A stretch of 64,000 bases of DNA from Shewanella glacialipiscicola (GTDB lineage Bacteria > Pseudomonadota > Gammaproteobacteria > Enterobacterales > Shewanellaceae), in the NCBI RefSeq assembly GCF_023283485.1, contig NZ_JAKILU010000017.1, positions 28,702 to 92,701 of the forward strand. Direction: 5' to 3'. Position 1 is the stretch's first letter, and each line of letters opens with the position of its first letter. The notes below the pieces were generated by a model that saw only the letters and a program-made list of their open reading frames with translations, made no database searches and was not told where the DNA came from. Made by a program: the position numbers and the translations under genes. This document shows, piece after piece, positions 56,815 through 64,000 of the stretch.

Positions 56815-57945
56815 ATGCCGAGTATTAAACTGCAACAGTCAATGATTGATAATTTACCCACACCACAGAAAATAACGGTGTTTTACGATAAATATTTTCC
56901 CGCTTTTTTTATGCGAGCCTATCCCTCTGGTATTCGGTGTTATTACGTTCGCTTCCAGTATCAAGGCTTGCGGCAACTTCATGTTATCGGCAATGCAAAT
57001 GATATCACGCTTGATGATGCGCGACTTGAGGCAAGAAAGCAGATAGATGCGTTACGTTATGGGGTGGTGCGTGAACCTGCGCCCTCCCTTACGCTCTGTG
57101 CGTTCGCAGAAGAGTTTTTTCCAAGATATGCCCGTCATTGGAAGCCCTCAACATTACTCAATAGCCAGCGCGGTTTTACGCGGCATATCGCCCCTGTGTT
57201 GGGTGATGTTCCACTTGCAGCGTTGACACGACAACACATAGAGCAGTGGTTTGATGGTATGCATGCCTCGAAAGGCATGGCTAATCGCTTGTTGCCGTTG
57301 TTGTCGGTAATGATGCAGCAAGCCGAAGTGTATGAGTATCGTCCAGCGCAAAGTAACCCTTGCAAAGGCTTTAAGCGCTATAAGTCTACGCACAGTGAGC
57401 GTTATTTATCCGAGGAAGAACTCAAGCGGCTATGGTTGGCTTTAGATAGCCACGAAAAAGCGTCACCCGTTGCGGTGATGGTTTTACGGTTACTAATCTT
57501 AACGGGTTGTCGTTGTAACGAAGTGTGCTCCGTCAAATGGGTTGATTATCGGCAAGGGCATTGGTATTTGCCCGACAGTAAAACAGGCGCGAAAACGGTG
57601 TTTCTGTCTTCCTTTGCGCGGGAGTTGCTGAGTGATTGGCCACAAGTAAGCGAGCATCTTTTTTGGCATCAATCACCTTCACAGCCGTTTACCCCTGTTT
57701 GCTTAGACCGATTTTGGCGGCCATTTCGCGAGACAATTCATCTTAATGATGTTCGCATCCATGACTTACGCCACACCTACGCCAGTATTGCAGTAAAGCA
57801 CAATATCAACATCCTCACGATTGGCCGCTTATTAGGGCATGCCTTACCTGAAACAACCTTAAAGTACACACACCTTGCTAAACGTGATGTTCAACAGGCG
57901 GCAAATGTCGTTTCTCAACTCATTGCAGGGGAGATGCAACGATGA
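56815..57945 (+). CDS. Tyrosine recombinase, first of an overlapping pair
   Basis: 376-aa integrase. An N-terminal DUF4102-like arm-binding region (FFMRAYPSGIRCYYVRF) is followed by a SAM-like core-binding domain (~95-190). The catalytic domain has Arg in LTGCRCNEVCSV, HDLRHTYASIAV, GHALPETTLKYTHL with the nucleophilic Tyr, and the beta-strand Lys in DSKTGAK. Phage/island integrase type. The stop overlaps the next recombinase gene by 4 bases (ATGA), so both are made together, suggesting they act as a heteromeric pair. Confidence 0.92.
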   Translation: MPSIKLQQSMIDNLPTPQKITVFYDKYFPAFFMRAYPSGIRCYYVRFQYQGLRQLHVIGNANDITLDDARLEARKQIDALRYGVVREPAPSLTLCAFAEEFFPRYARHWKPSTLLNSQRGFTRHIAPVLGDVPLAALTRQHIEQWFDGMHASKGMANRLLPLLSVMMQQAEVYEYRPAQSNPCKGFKRYKSTHSERYLSEEELKRLWLALDSHEKASPVAVMVLRLLILTGCRCNEVCSVKWVDYRQGHWYLPDSKTGAKTVFLSSFARELLSDWPQVSEHLFWHQSPSQPFTPVCLDRFWRPFRETIHLNDVRIHDLRHTYASIAVKHNINILTIGRLLGHALPETTLKYTHLAKRDVQQAANVVSQLIAGEMQR

Positions 57946-59297
57946 AAACAGTGAAATTAACACAAGTGTTTATTCGGTCATTAGCCCGTCAAACACGCGC
58001 CTATACCATTCAAGACAGTCTCTGTCATGGCCTTGGCGTTAAAGTTATGCCCGATAAACCGATGCAGTACGTTATTAGCCGCCTTATTGATAATCGGATA
58101 CGCACACGCATTCTTGCGCCAGTTAGTGCGCTAACGGTTAAAGCGGCACGGGAGAAGGCAACAGAACAACTTCAAGCATGGCGAGAGGAAAACACTCAAC
58201 CGAGCATGAGTGCTTCGCCTCGTTTTGATGTGTTTGTTGAACAAACATGGAAGCCGATGATTTTTGACCACTGGAAACCCAGTACAAAACGGTCAGTCTT
58301 GCCCGCGCTGAATAGACGCTTGTTAGCTCATTTTGGCCGTTACCCGTTGCATATGATTAACCATAAAATGGTGCAAGCATGGTTTGATGAAATAAGTAAA
58401 ACGCGCAAAGGTGCCGCTAATCGTAACCTTGATACATTGCAATCAGTCTTCAAGTTAGCATTGAGGCAGGGGCATTGCCTGACGAACCCCTGTATTGGTA
58501 TTCGGCAAAACAAAAGGCGGGTATTAAATCGCTTTTTGAGTGTTACTGAAATGCAGCGTTTATTTGTGGCGCTTGATGAATGTGAAAAGGTCGGTGGCAG
58601 TATTGCTCAATGTGCTGATGTTTTGCGGCTGTTACTGCTAACAGGCTGCCGATTATCGGAAATCACTTTTTTAAAAGGGGAGTACGTTCGCGGCAATGAA
58701 TTGCATTTACCCGACAGTAAAACGGGGGCAAAAGTGCTTTATATTGGTCAAGCCGCAGTTGACATATTAAGTCGCTATCACTGTAAGGCCAATATAGAAC
58801 TTTTTCCGATGAAACAAGGCGCTTCCACTTCGTTGGTACAGTCGCTATGGCTAAGGTTGCGAAAACAGATAGGGATTGAAGATGTAAGATTGCACGATTT
58901 ACGGCATACCTTTGCAAGTTACGCTGTCATGGACGGATGCAGTATTCCGATGGTGGCCTCTTTACTGGGGCATAAAAAAGTCACAATGACGTTACGATAT
59001 ACCCATGTTGGGGATGATAGCGTAGAGCAAGCCGCTGAGGTTATAGGGGCTGTCTTCAAAGGCATTTTCACTCAGTCAGAGCCACTCAAGCCCTATATAC
59101 CTCAAACTAATGAGGCTCCCACGCCCGCCGTAAAAGTAAAGCAAAAGCGTCTGCCAGAAAGAAAACCAACAGCGAAGCCAAAGCCCAAAGCGGTGAAGAA
59201 AGTGAAGCAGGTTAAACCATTACAGGCACCGCCCTCTTTAACTAAAGAGGAGCTTCGCGCGATACAACGATTTAGGGACAGTAAGCTATTTTTGTAG
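57942..59297 (+). CDS. Tyrosine recombinase, second of the pair
   Basis: 451-aa integrase paralogous to the preceding one and with the same domain order. Catalytic residues are in LTGCRLSEITFL, DSKTGAKVL, HDLRHTFASYAV, and GHKKVTMTLRYTHV (Tyr). An unusual C-terminal extension of ~75 residues is rich in Lys and Pro (KPTAKPKPKAVKKVKQVKP) and probably binds DNA. It starts inside the stop of the first gene. Tandem overlapping integrases occur in a few mobile elements; the partner element here may include the R-M genes and the tandem repeats downstream. Confidence 0.92.
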   Translation: MKTVKLTQVFIRSLARQTRAYTIQDSLCHGLGVKVMPDKPMQYVISRLIDNRIRTRILAPVSALTVKAAREKATEQLQAWREENTQPSMSASPRFDVFVEQTWKPMIFDHWKPSTKRSVLPALNRRLLAHFGRYPLHMINHKMVQAWFDEISKTRKGAANRNLDTLQSVFKLALRQGHCLTNPCIGIRQNKRRVLNRFLSVTEMQRLFVALDECEKVGGSIAQCADVLRLLLLTGCRLSEITFLKGEYVRGNELHLPDSKTGAKVLYIGQAAVDILSRYHCKANIELFPMKQGASTSLVQSLWLRLRKQIGIEDVRLHDLRHTFASYAVMDGCSIPMVASLLGHKKVTMTLRYTHVGDDSVEQAAEVIGAVFKGIFTQSEPLKPYIPQTNEAPTPAVKVKQKRLPERKPTAKPKPKAVKKVKQVKPLQAPPSLTKEELRAIQRFRDSKLFL

Positions 59298-59749
59298 AGT
59301 TAAACACTGTCGTGGGGCGTAAAGTAAAACAATTTTTGTCCAAAATCGTGTTAGTGAATCAAACTTGCCTAGTCTGGTTCACGCACTGAATACCGTCATT
59401 TTTTATTCACCTTACGACATATTTATGCAGCATTTGAATGCGGCGTAGGGTATAAAGTGTTCCGCTTCATGTGGCGGAGGGGCTTATCCTCATTGAATCA
59501 GTTAGATTTAAAAACGATGTGATGGAACACCATAATGGCAAGTGATTTTCAATATAATCAATTAAAAATTGCTTTGCAGTTAAGAGCTCGCATCAAAGAG
59601 GCTAATTCCTATAAAATGAAGCATGCCAATTAATCTGGATAAGACATCGGCCAAGTCCAACAAGCGATTTTTGCCTTGCAAACAGCACAACGCACAAATA
59701 CTAAAATGTTAGAACACACAAACTTCAAGAATCGAGGATTACCATCAAG
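59298..59749. other. Intergenic stretch between recombinase and R-M genes
   Basis: About 450 bp. TTTTGTCCAAAATCGTGTTA at 59334-59353 belongs to a 23-bp direct repeat partner of 62773-62795. A short frame at 59535-59633 (32 aa, MASDFQYNQLKIALQLRAR) reads like a gene start that ends early; it could be a truncated gene. No controller (C) gene is visible. Confidence 0.45.
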
Positions 59750-60589
59750 ATGTACCACAACGAACATCAAATAATGAAAAGCGTTTATGAGCATCTTTAC
59801 AATAAAATTGAAAACGATGCTATCCCTATTGATCTTAGGGCTCCCACTCTTGTTGGTACGGTACAAGACGACCCGTTCGATTGCCTTATTGAACAAGAGC
59901 TTACAGCGGCATTCCCTGATTTAGAAATTGTGAGCTCTGGTTCGTTAACGACCCCAGATATCATTATTAGAGACAAACGCAGCGGAATAATTGTAGGAAT
60001 TGAGGTGAAGAAGCTAATTCAAAAGTCTAATGGGGCGGACTCTCGTGGACTTACTATGGATTACAATAGCTGTTTACCTTGCGGCACGGCTCTTATTAAA
60101 GTTGGCAATGCAGCGGTAGACATACCCTGTTACTATCTCTATGCATTATTGAGCAATGATAGCACGAGTATTGTTACCCTTATTCTAATGCATGGTGATT
60201 TTATCAACTACGATTTTAATCTCCACAAGAAGGCGAAAGTAGCTAATCAGTCGGAATACCATCATGGCCCTTACGGTGAAGGTTCTGTAAGGCACAGGGC
60301 GATGTATACGTATCCTAACCCTCTTAATTACAAGCTCAAATGTTTCCATACAAGAAAGGTTTTCGTAACAAAAAAGCTGGATTGTGAAAACTTGGGATTG
60401 ACGCATCTAGTCACAGAAGAAGTCTCAAGGACTGACATATATGAAAACACTTTCTTATACAACATAATTGATAATGGTAAACATGACCATTCAACTGAAC
60501 CAGAATTAATTCAAGACATATTTTCTGGTTGTAAAGCCAGAACTGCAAGAGAACGCATTTCCGCATCTATGCCTTTTTTGAGTGAGTAA
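59750..60589 (+). CDS. Putative type II restriction endonuclease
   Basis: 279-aa protein with a PD-(D/E)xK core: TTPDIIIRD (Pro69-Asp70) and VGIEVKKL (Glu85, Lys87), a 14-residue spacing typical for restriction enzymes. It continues with LTMDYNSCLPCGTALIKV, a segment I associate with type II enzymes of uncertain specificity. The methyltransferase gene starts two bases after its stop. The genetic pairing with a DNA methyltransferase is the main reason for the call. Recognition sequence unknown. Confidence 0.8.
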   Translation: MYHNEHQIMKSVYEHLYNKIENDAIPIDLRAPTLVGTVQDDPFDCLIEQELTAAFPDLEIVSSGSLTTPDIIIRDKRSGIIVGIEVKKLIQKSNGADSRGLTMDYNSCLPCGTALIKVGNAAVDIPCYYLYALLSNDSTSIVTLILMHGDFINYDFNLHKKAKVANQSEYHHGPYGEGSVRHRAMYTYPNPLNYKLKCFHTRKVFVTKKLDCENLGLTHLVTEEVSRTDIYENTFLYNIIDNGKHDHSTEPELIQDIFSGCKARTARERISASMPFLSE

Positions 60590-60591
60590 TT

Positions 60592-62694
60592 TTGAAACAT
60601 GTAATCGAAAATGATTTTCCTTTCGAAAAAATAGACCCAATAGCTGAAATCGAAAGCTATAGAAAGGAAATAAATCGTCCTATTTATCATATTCATAAGT
60701 GGTGGGCAAAAAGACTGGGGAGTGTTTTCAGGTCAATAGTTTCGGGAACCCTTTCAGAAGGGGAATGGAAAGACTTTCACGAATACCAGAATAATACAGG
60801 AAAAGTAGTTCTTGACCCTTTTATGGGGTCAGGAACTACGCTTGGCGAAGCTGCAAAACTTGGAGCCAATGTTATCGGGTGTGATGTGAACCCCGTAAGC
60901 ACGTTCTTGGTCACCCAAGCATTGACGAATGTAAGCTTGAATGATCTTGAAAAAGAATATACGGCTATAGAGTTAGATGTAAAAGAAGAAATACTTTCTT
61001 ATTATCGAACCATGGTTCCCGGGTCTTCTAAGCCCACACCAGCGTTGTATTATTTTTGGGTTAAGGTGGTTACAACTCCTAGAGGAGAAATAATTCCTCT
61101 ATTTTCAAGTTATGTATTTAGCAAAAATGCATACGCAAGTAAAAAACCAGATTCCCAAATATGGTGCCCCTCTTGTGAATCTATTTTTGTAGAAAAATAT
61201 AATGCAACAGAAGTTGAGTGCCCAGACTGTCATTACAGCTTCAACCCGCAGAAGGGACAAGCAATAGGCGCTAAGGTTATTGATAGTAACGGTTCTGAAT
61301 ACAAGATTAAAGACTTGGTGGTCAATGGTGCAAAAGCACCTGAACATAAATTATATGCAATTTTGGCGATTAATGAAGATGGGAAAAAAGTCTACATCAA
61401 GCCAACACAGTATGACTATGATATTCTAACCAAAGCTAACGAAAGGTTTTCCATAATTGAAGGTGACCTTCCATTGCCTACGATGGCGGTTAGAGCTGGA
61501 CATAATACAAATCAAGCACGCGGATACAACTATAATTATTGGAGAGATTTTTTTAATCATAGACAATTGTTATGCCTTGGCTTATTGCTTCAAAGAATAT
61601 TAAAAATAGAAAATAAAGTTATTCGAGATCACTTTATTTGTCTTTTTAGTGGGACGCTTGAATTTAACAACTTATTTTGCAGTTTCAAGGGTGAAGGGAC
61701 TGGCGCTGTTCGTCATATGTTTTCAAATCACATTATTAAGCCTGAAAAAACACCATTAGAAAACAACCCGTGGGGTTTACTAGGTAAAAGTAGTGGTTCT
61801 TTTTCAACGTTATTCAGAAGCCGGTTGGTAAAAGCCAAAACATATCTTGATGAACCCTTCGAAATTTCAATTGATGAAAGTAGTGGGAAACGGGCATCAA
61901 AAAAAATAGTTTGTAGCAACCCGATTAGGCTATCCATTGCTAAGAATTGGGAAGAATTTGTTAGCTCACCTCATGGAGCCTTAATACTGAATGGTGACAG
62001 TTCTTCATTACCGATTCCGGATTCTTCTGTTGATGCAGTCGTAACTGATCCACCATATTTCGACTTTGTTCACTACAGCGAATTAAGTGATTTTTTCTAT
62101 GCATGGCTAACTAATTCTCTCGGGCATGAATATCAATACCTGAGTAGGCTAAATTCGTCTCATGAAAATGAAGTTCAAGATCGTGACAATGAAAACTTTA
62201 CACGAAAAATTTGCAGTATTTTTAAAGAGTGCAACCGCGTGTTGAAAGAAGATGGTCTTTTATGCTTTAGCTATCACCATTCAACGGTTGAAGGTTGGAT
62301 GGCTATTTATAATTCAGTAACCGAAGCAGGGTTTGATATTGTAGCTGCGCATCCTGTAAAAGCAGAAATGTCAGTTGCTAGCCCTAAAAGTGCAGCCAAA
62401 GCACCAATCAACCTAGATGCAATTTTGGTGTGTAAGAAAGAAATTAAACCACCAGTAATCAAGAATCCAACCTATGAGATACTGACAAGATACAATAATT
62501 ATGTGGATCGTTTTGAAGCCATAGATAGAAAATTAGGTTCTGGTGATCTTTTTGTTATTGCTTGTTCGCAAGCAATAGCAATCGCATCAATGCACAGAAT
62601 GAGTCGGGAGCAGGCAGTTAAATTTGTCCATGAGTCGTTGGAAATATGTTCTAACAAAGCGTTGCACACGGACAATTTTTCCGCTGCGATCTAA
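60592..62694 (+). CDS. DNA methyltransferase (DUF1156-type) of the R-M pair
   Basis: 700-aa amino-methyltransferase. The N-terminus has the DUF1156-like IYHIHKWWAKR (residues 31-41). The S-adenosylmethionine site is LDPFMGSGTTLGEAA (~74-88). A large insertion carries a four-cysteine zinc ribbon (CPSCESIF and CPDCHYSF, ~residues 192-210). The catalytic motif TDPPYFDFVHYSEL lies at ~485-498 (Asp486), giving N6-adenine or N4-cytosine methylation. TTG start, coupled to the endonuclease. Such large split-motif enzymes are more often phage-defence methylases than classic type II ones, so the pair is unusual. Confidence 0.88.
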   Translation: MKHVIENDFPFEKIDPIAEIESYRKEINRPIYHIHKWWAKRLGSVFRSIVSGTLSEGEWKDFHEYQNNTGKVVLDPFMGSGTTLGEAAKLGANVIGCDVNPVSTFLVTQALTNVSLNDLEKEYTAIELDVKEEILSYYRTMVPGSSKPTPALYYFWVKVVTTPRGEIIPLFSSYVFSKNAYASKKPDSQIWCPSCESIFVEKYNATEVECPDCHYSFNPQKGQAIGAKVIDSNGSEYKIKDLVVNGAKAPEHKLYAILAINEDGKKVYIKPTQYDYDILTKANERFSIIEGDLPLPTMAVRAGHNTNQARGYNYNYWRDFFNHRQLLCLGLLLQRILKIENKVIRDHFICLFSGTLEFNNLFCSFKGEGTGAVRHMFSNHIIKPEKTPLENNPWGLLGKSSGSFSTLFRSRLVKAKTYLDEPFEISIDESSGKRASKKIVCSNPIRLSIAKNWEEFVSSPHGALILNGDSSSLPIPDSSVDAVVTDPPYFDFVHYSELSDFFYAWLTNSLGHEYQYLSRLNSSHENEVQDRDNENFTRKICSIFKECNRVLKEDGLLCFSYHHSTVEGWMAIYNSVTEAGFDIVAAHPVKAEMSVASPKSAAKAPINLDAILVCKKEIKPPVIKNPTYEILTRYNNYVDRFEAIDRKLGSGDLFVIACSQAIAIASMHRMSREQAVKFVHESLEICSNKALHTDNFSAAI

Positions 62695-62772
62695 AATTGC
62701 CGGTGAGCGTGGCGTTAATCCATAGAAATTTCAATCCGAAATTTACGAATTAGAGTTAGGAATCAAGTGCGC

Positions 62773-62795
62773 TTTTGTCCAAAAATGTGTTAGCG
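62773..62795 (+). repeat. 23-bp direct repeat flanking the R-M pair (right)
   Basis: Matches 59334-59356 at 20 of 23 positions and in the same orientation. The two copies bracket the restriction and methyltransferase genes. Confidence 0.55.
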
Positions 62796-62820
62796 GTGAT
62801 TATGCAAACACATTTTTGGA
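62778..62820 (+). terminator. Long hairpin after the methyltransferase gene
   Basis: Perfect 14-bp inverted repeat (TCCAAAAATGTGTT and its complement) with a 15-base loop, followed by TATTTT. Terminator of the R-M operon, or part of a recombination site, since its left arm overlaps the 23-bp repeat. Confidence 0.55.
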
Positions 62821-63085
62821 TATTTTAAAAGTAATCAGATTTTATTATCCACTCACATTTTCAAGCCTAAACCATTCAGCGATGTCATTTGCGATTGGCT
62901 AATGCTTCGCTAATTATTGGCAAGCTCAAGGATATTTTATGGAAAATGTCATCTTAGATGTTCTATCTTAAATTTAATTGCGTAAAATCACTTTTTTACA
63001 TAATAATTCTCTTTCAGAAATCCTGTAAGATTATGATGTTATTTAATTTAGTATATAATTAGTTTTAAAGAAAATTAACGCATAA

Positions 63086-64000
63086 ATGCCACCTTGGCAT
63101 GTCCTATATTCACCACACTTCACGCCGCTAAAAAATCCAGTATTTTTTGGGGAAAAATTGCCACTTTAAGAGAAGTTTTGCCTGTAAATTTGATTGCGGG
63201 AAACTACTTTTTTGCACAGCTTTTATTATTTATGCATGTTATATGTGTCTGATGTAATTAGTTTAGTTTCAAATATGCATCTGTAAAAAATTAACGCAAA
63301 AATGCCATCTTAGCTCGTCTTGCATTGTCCGCACTTCACGCCACTAAAATAAGTCACGTTTTTTGCCGAAAATGACACAAAAATGCCACCTTAAAGAGGT
63401 TTTTTGCCCGAAAATTGGTTGCGTGGGACTACTTTTTTACACAACCCGAGCCCTTTCAAAGGGTTCTAAGTTGCTGATATACTTGCCCTGAGCGGAAATA
63501 ACTGAACACGTAAAATTAATGCAAAAATGCCACCTTGGCACGTCCTATATTCTCCACACTTCACGCCGCTAAAAAATCCAGTATTTTTTGGGGAAAAATT
63601 GCCACTTTAAGAGAAGTTTTGCCTGTAAATTTGATTGCGGGAAACTACTTTTTTGCACAGCTTTTATTATTTATGCATGTTATATGTGTCTGATGTAATT
63701 AGTTTAGTTTCAAATATGCATCTGTAAAAAATTAACGCAAAAATGCCATCTTAGCTCGTCTTGCATTGTCCGCACTTCACGCCACTAAAATAAGTCACGT
63801 TTTTTGCCGAAAATGACACAAAAATGCCACCTTAAAGAGGTTTTTTGCCCGAAAATTGGTTGCGTGGGACTACTTTTTTACACAACCCGAGCCCTTTCAA
63901 AGGGTTCTAAGTTGCTGATATACTTGCCCTGAGCGGAAATAACTGAACACGTAAAATTAATGCAAAAATGCCACCTTGGCACGTCCTATATTCTCCACAC
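63086..64000. repeat. 441-bp tandem repeat array, open at window end
   Basis: Two complete, almost identical 441-bp units (63086-63526 and 63527-63967) and the start of a third (63968-64000). Each unit consists of two diverged ~220-bp halves beginning ATGCCACCTTGGC and ATGCCATCTTAGC, both followed by CTTCACGCCRCTAAAA and ending with a GGGAMACTACTTTTTT-type box. No gene fits inside. Motifs of the array recur upstream of the recombinase pair (56757-56796). Confidence 0.93.

Noticed and set aside
63086..64000. CRISPR or VNTR coding array at the right end
   Set aside because: Units are 441 bp and identical throughout, with no spacers and no open frame.

Overview
The window is part of a plasmid from a gammaproteobacterium, most probably Shewanella. 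The evidence is a ParA/ParB partition operon beside a putative Rep gene and a DnaA-box origin, plasmid-borne umuDC, an ArdC-type antirestriction gene, hicAB, a dense load of Tn3, IS3, IS5 and IS6 elements, and moderate-to-low GC. The genus is inferred from gene style only; no database was used.

Layout. 0-4.4 kb: replication and partition backbone (putative rep, origin-like region, parA-parB, terminator). 4.5-22.6 kb: nested transposons. An outer Tn3-family element (Sel1 gene, tnpA, ParE/Phd toxin-antitoxin, res, tnpR, CoiA-like gene) has its tnpA split by a complete inner Tn3-family transposon at 8509-17936, with 38-bp ends and a perfect 5-bp target duplication. The inner element carries, besides tnpA and tnpR, a CHASE hybrid histidine kinase and a REC-GGDEF diguanylate cyclase. 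An IS3 element and Tn3/IS5 remnants close this region.

22.6-36.5 kb: a formaldehyde and glutathione island broken up by insertion sequences. It holds NDH-2, a gshA remnant, a DksA/TraR zinc-finger protein, class III alcohol dehydrogenase (frmA/adhC), S-formylglutathione hydrolase, an SMR pump, a EutQ-like cupin, Gfa, an iron alcohol dehydrogenase and a LysR regulator. Formaldehyde would condense with glutathione (Gfa), be oxidised (FrmA) and be hydrolysed to formate (FghA). The iron dehydrogenase and NDH-2 may handle alcohol/aldehyde and NADH turnover.

36.7-42.0 kb: a frameshifted resolvase and a lone 1418-aa STAND/NACHT-like NTPase with a C-terminal PD-(D/E)xK nuclease motif, a candidate defence protein. 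42.0-45 kb: LexA-box-controlled umuDC and small genes. 45.3-56.5 kb: a tyrosine recombinase, a cluster of small zinc-ribbon/HTH genes, an exported endonuclease I, a large ParB-like protein, a solo HicB-like protein, hicAB and an ArdC-like antirestriction protein. Three of these genes sit behind copies of the same roughly 400-540-bp leader; two of the copies even share the first ~32 codons. This resembles the leading region of a conjugative plasmid. 56.8-64 kb: two overlapping tyrosine recombinases, a restriction-modification pair between short direct repeats, and a 441-bp tandem repeat array running off the end of the window.
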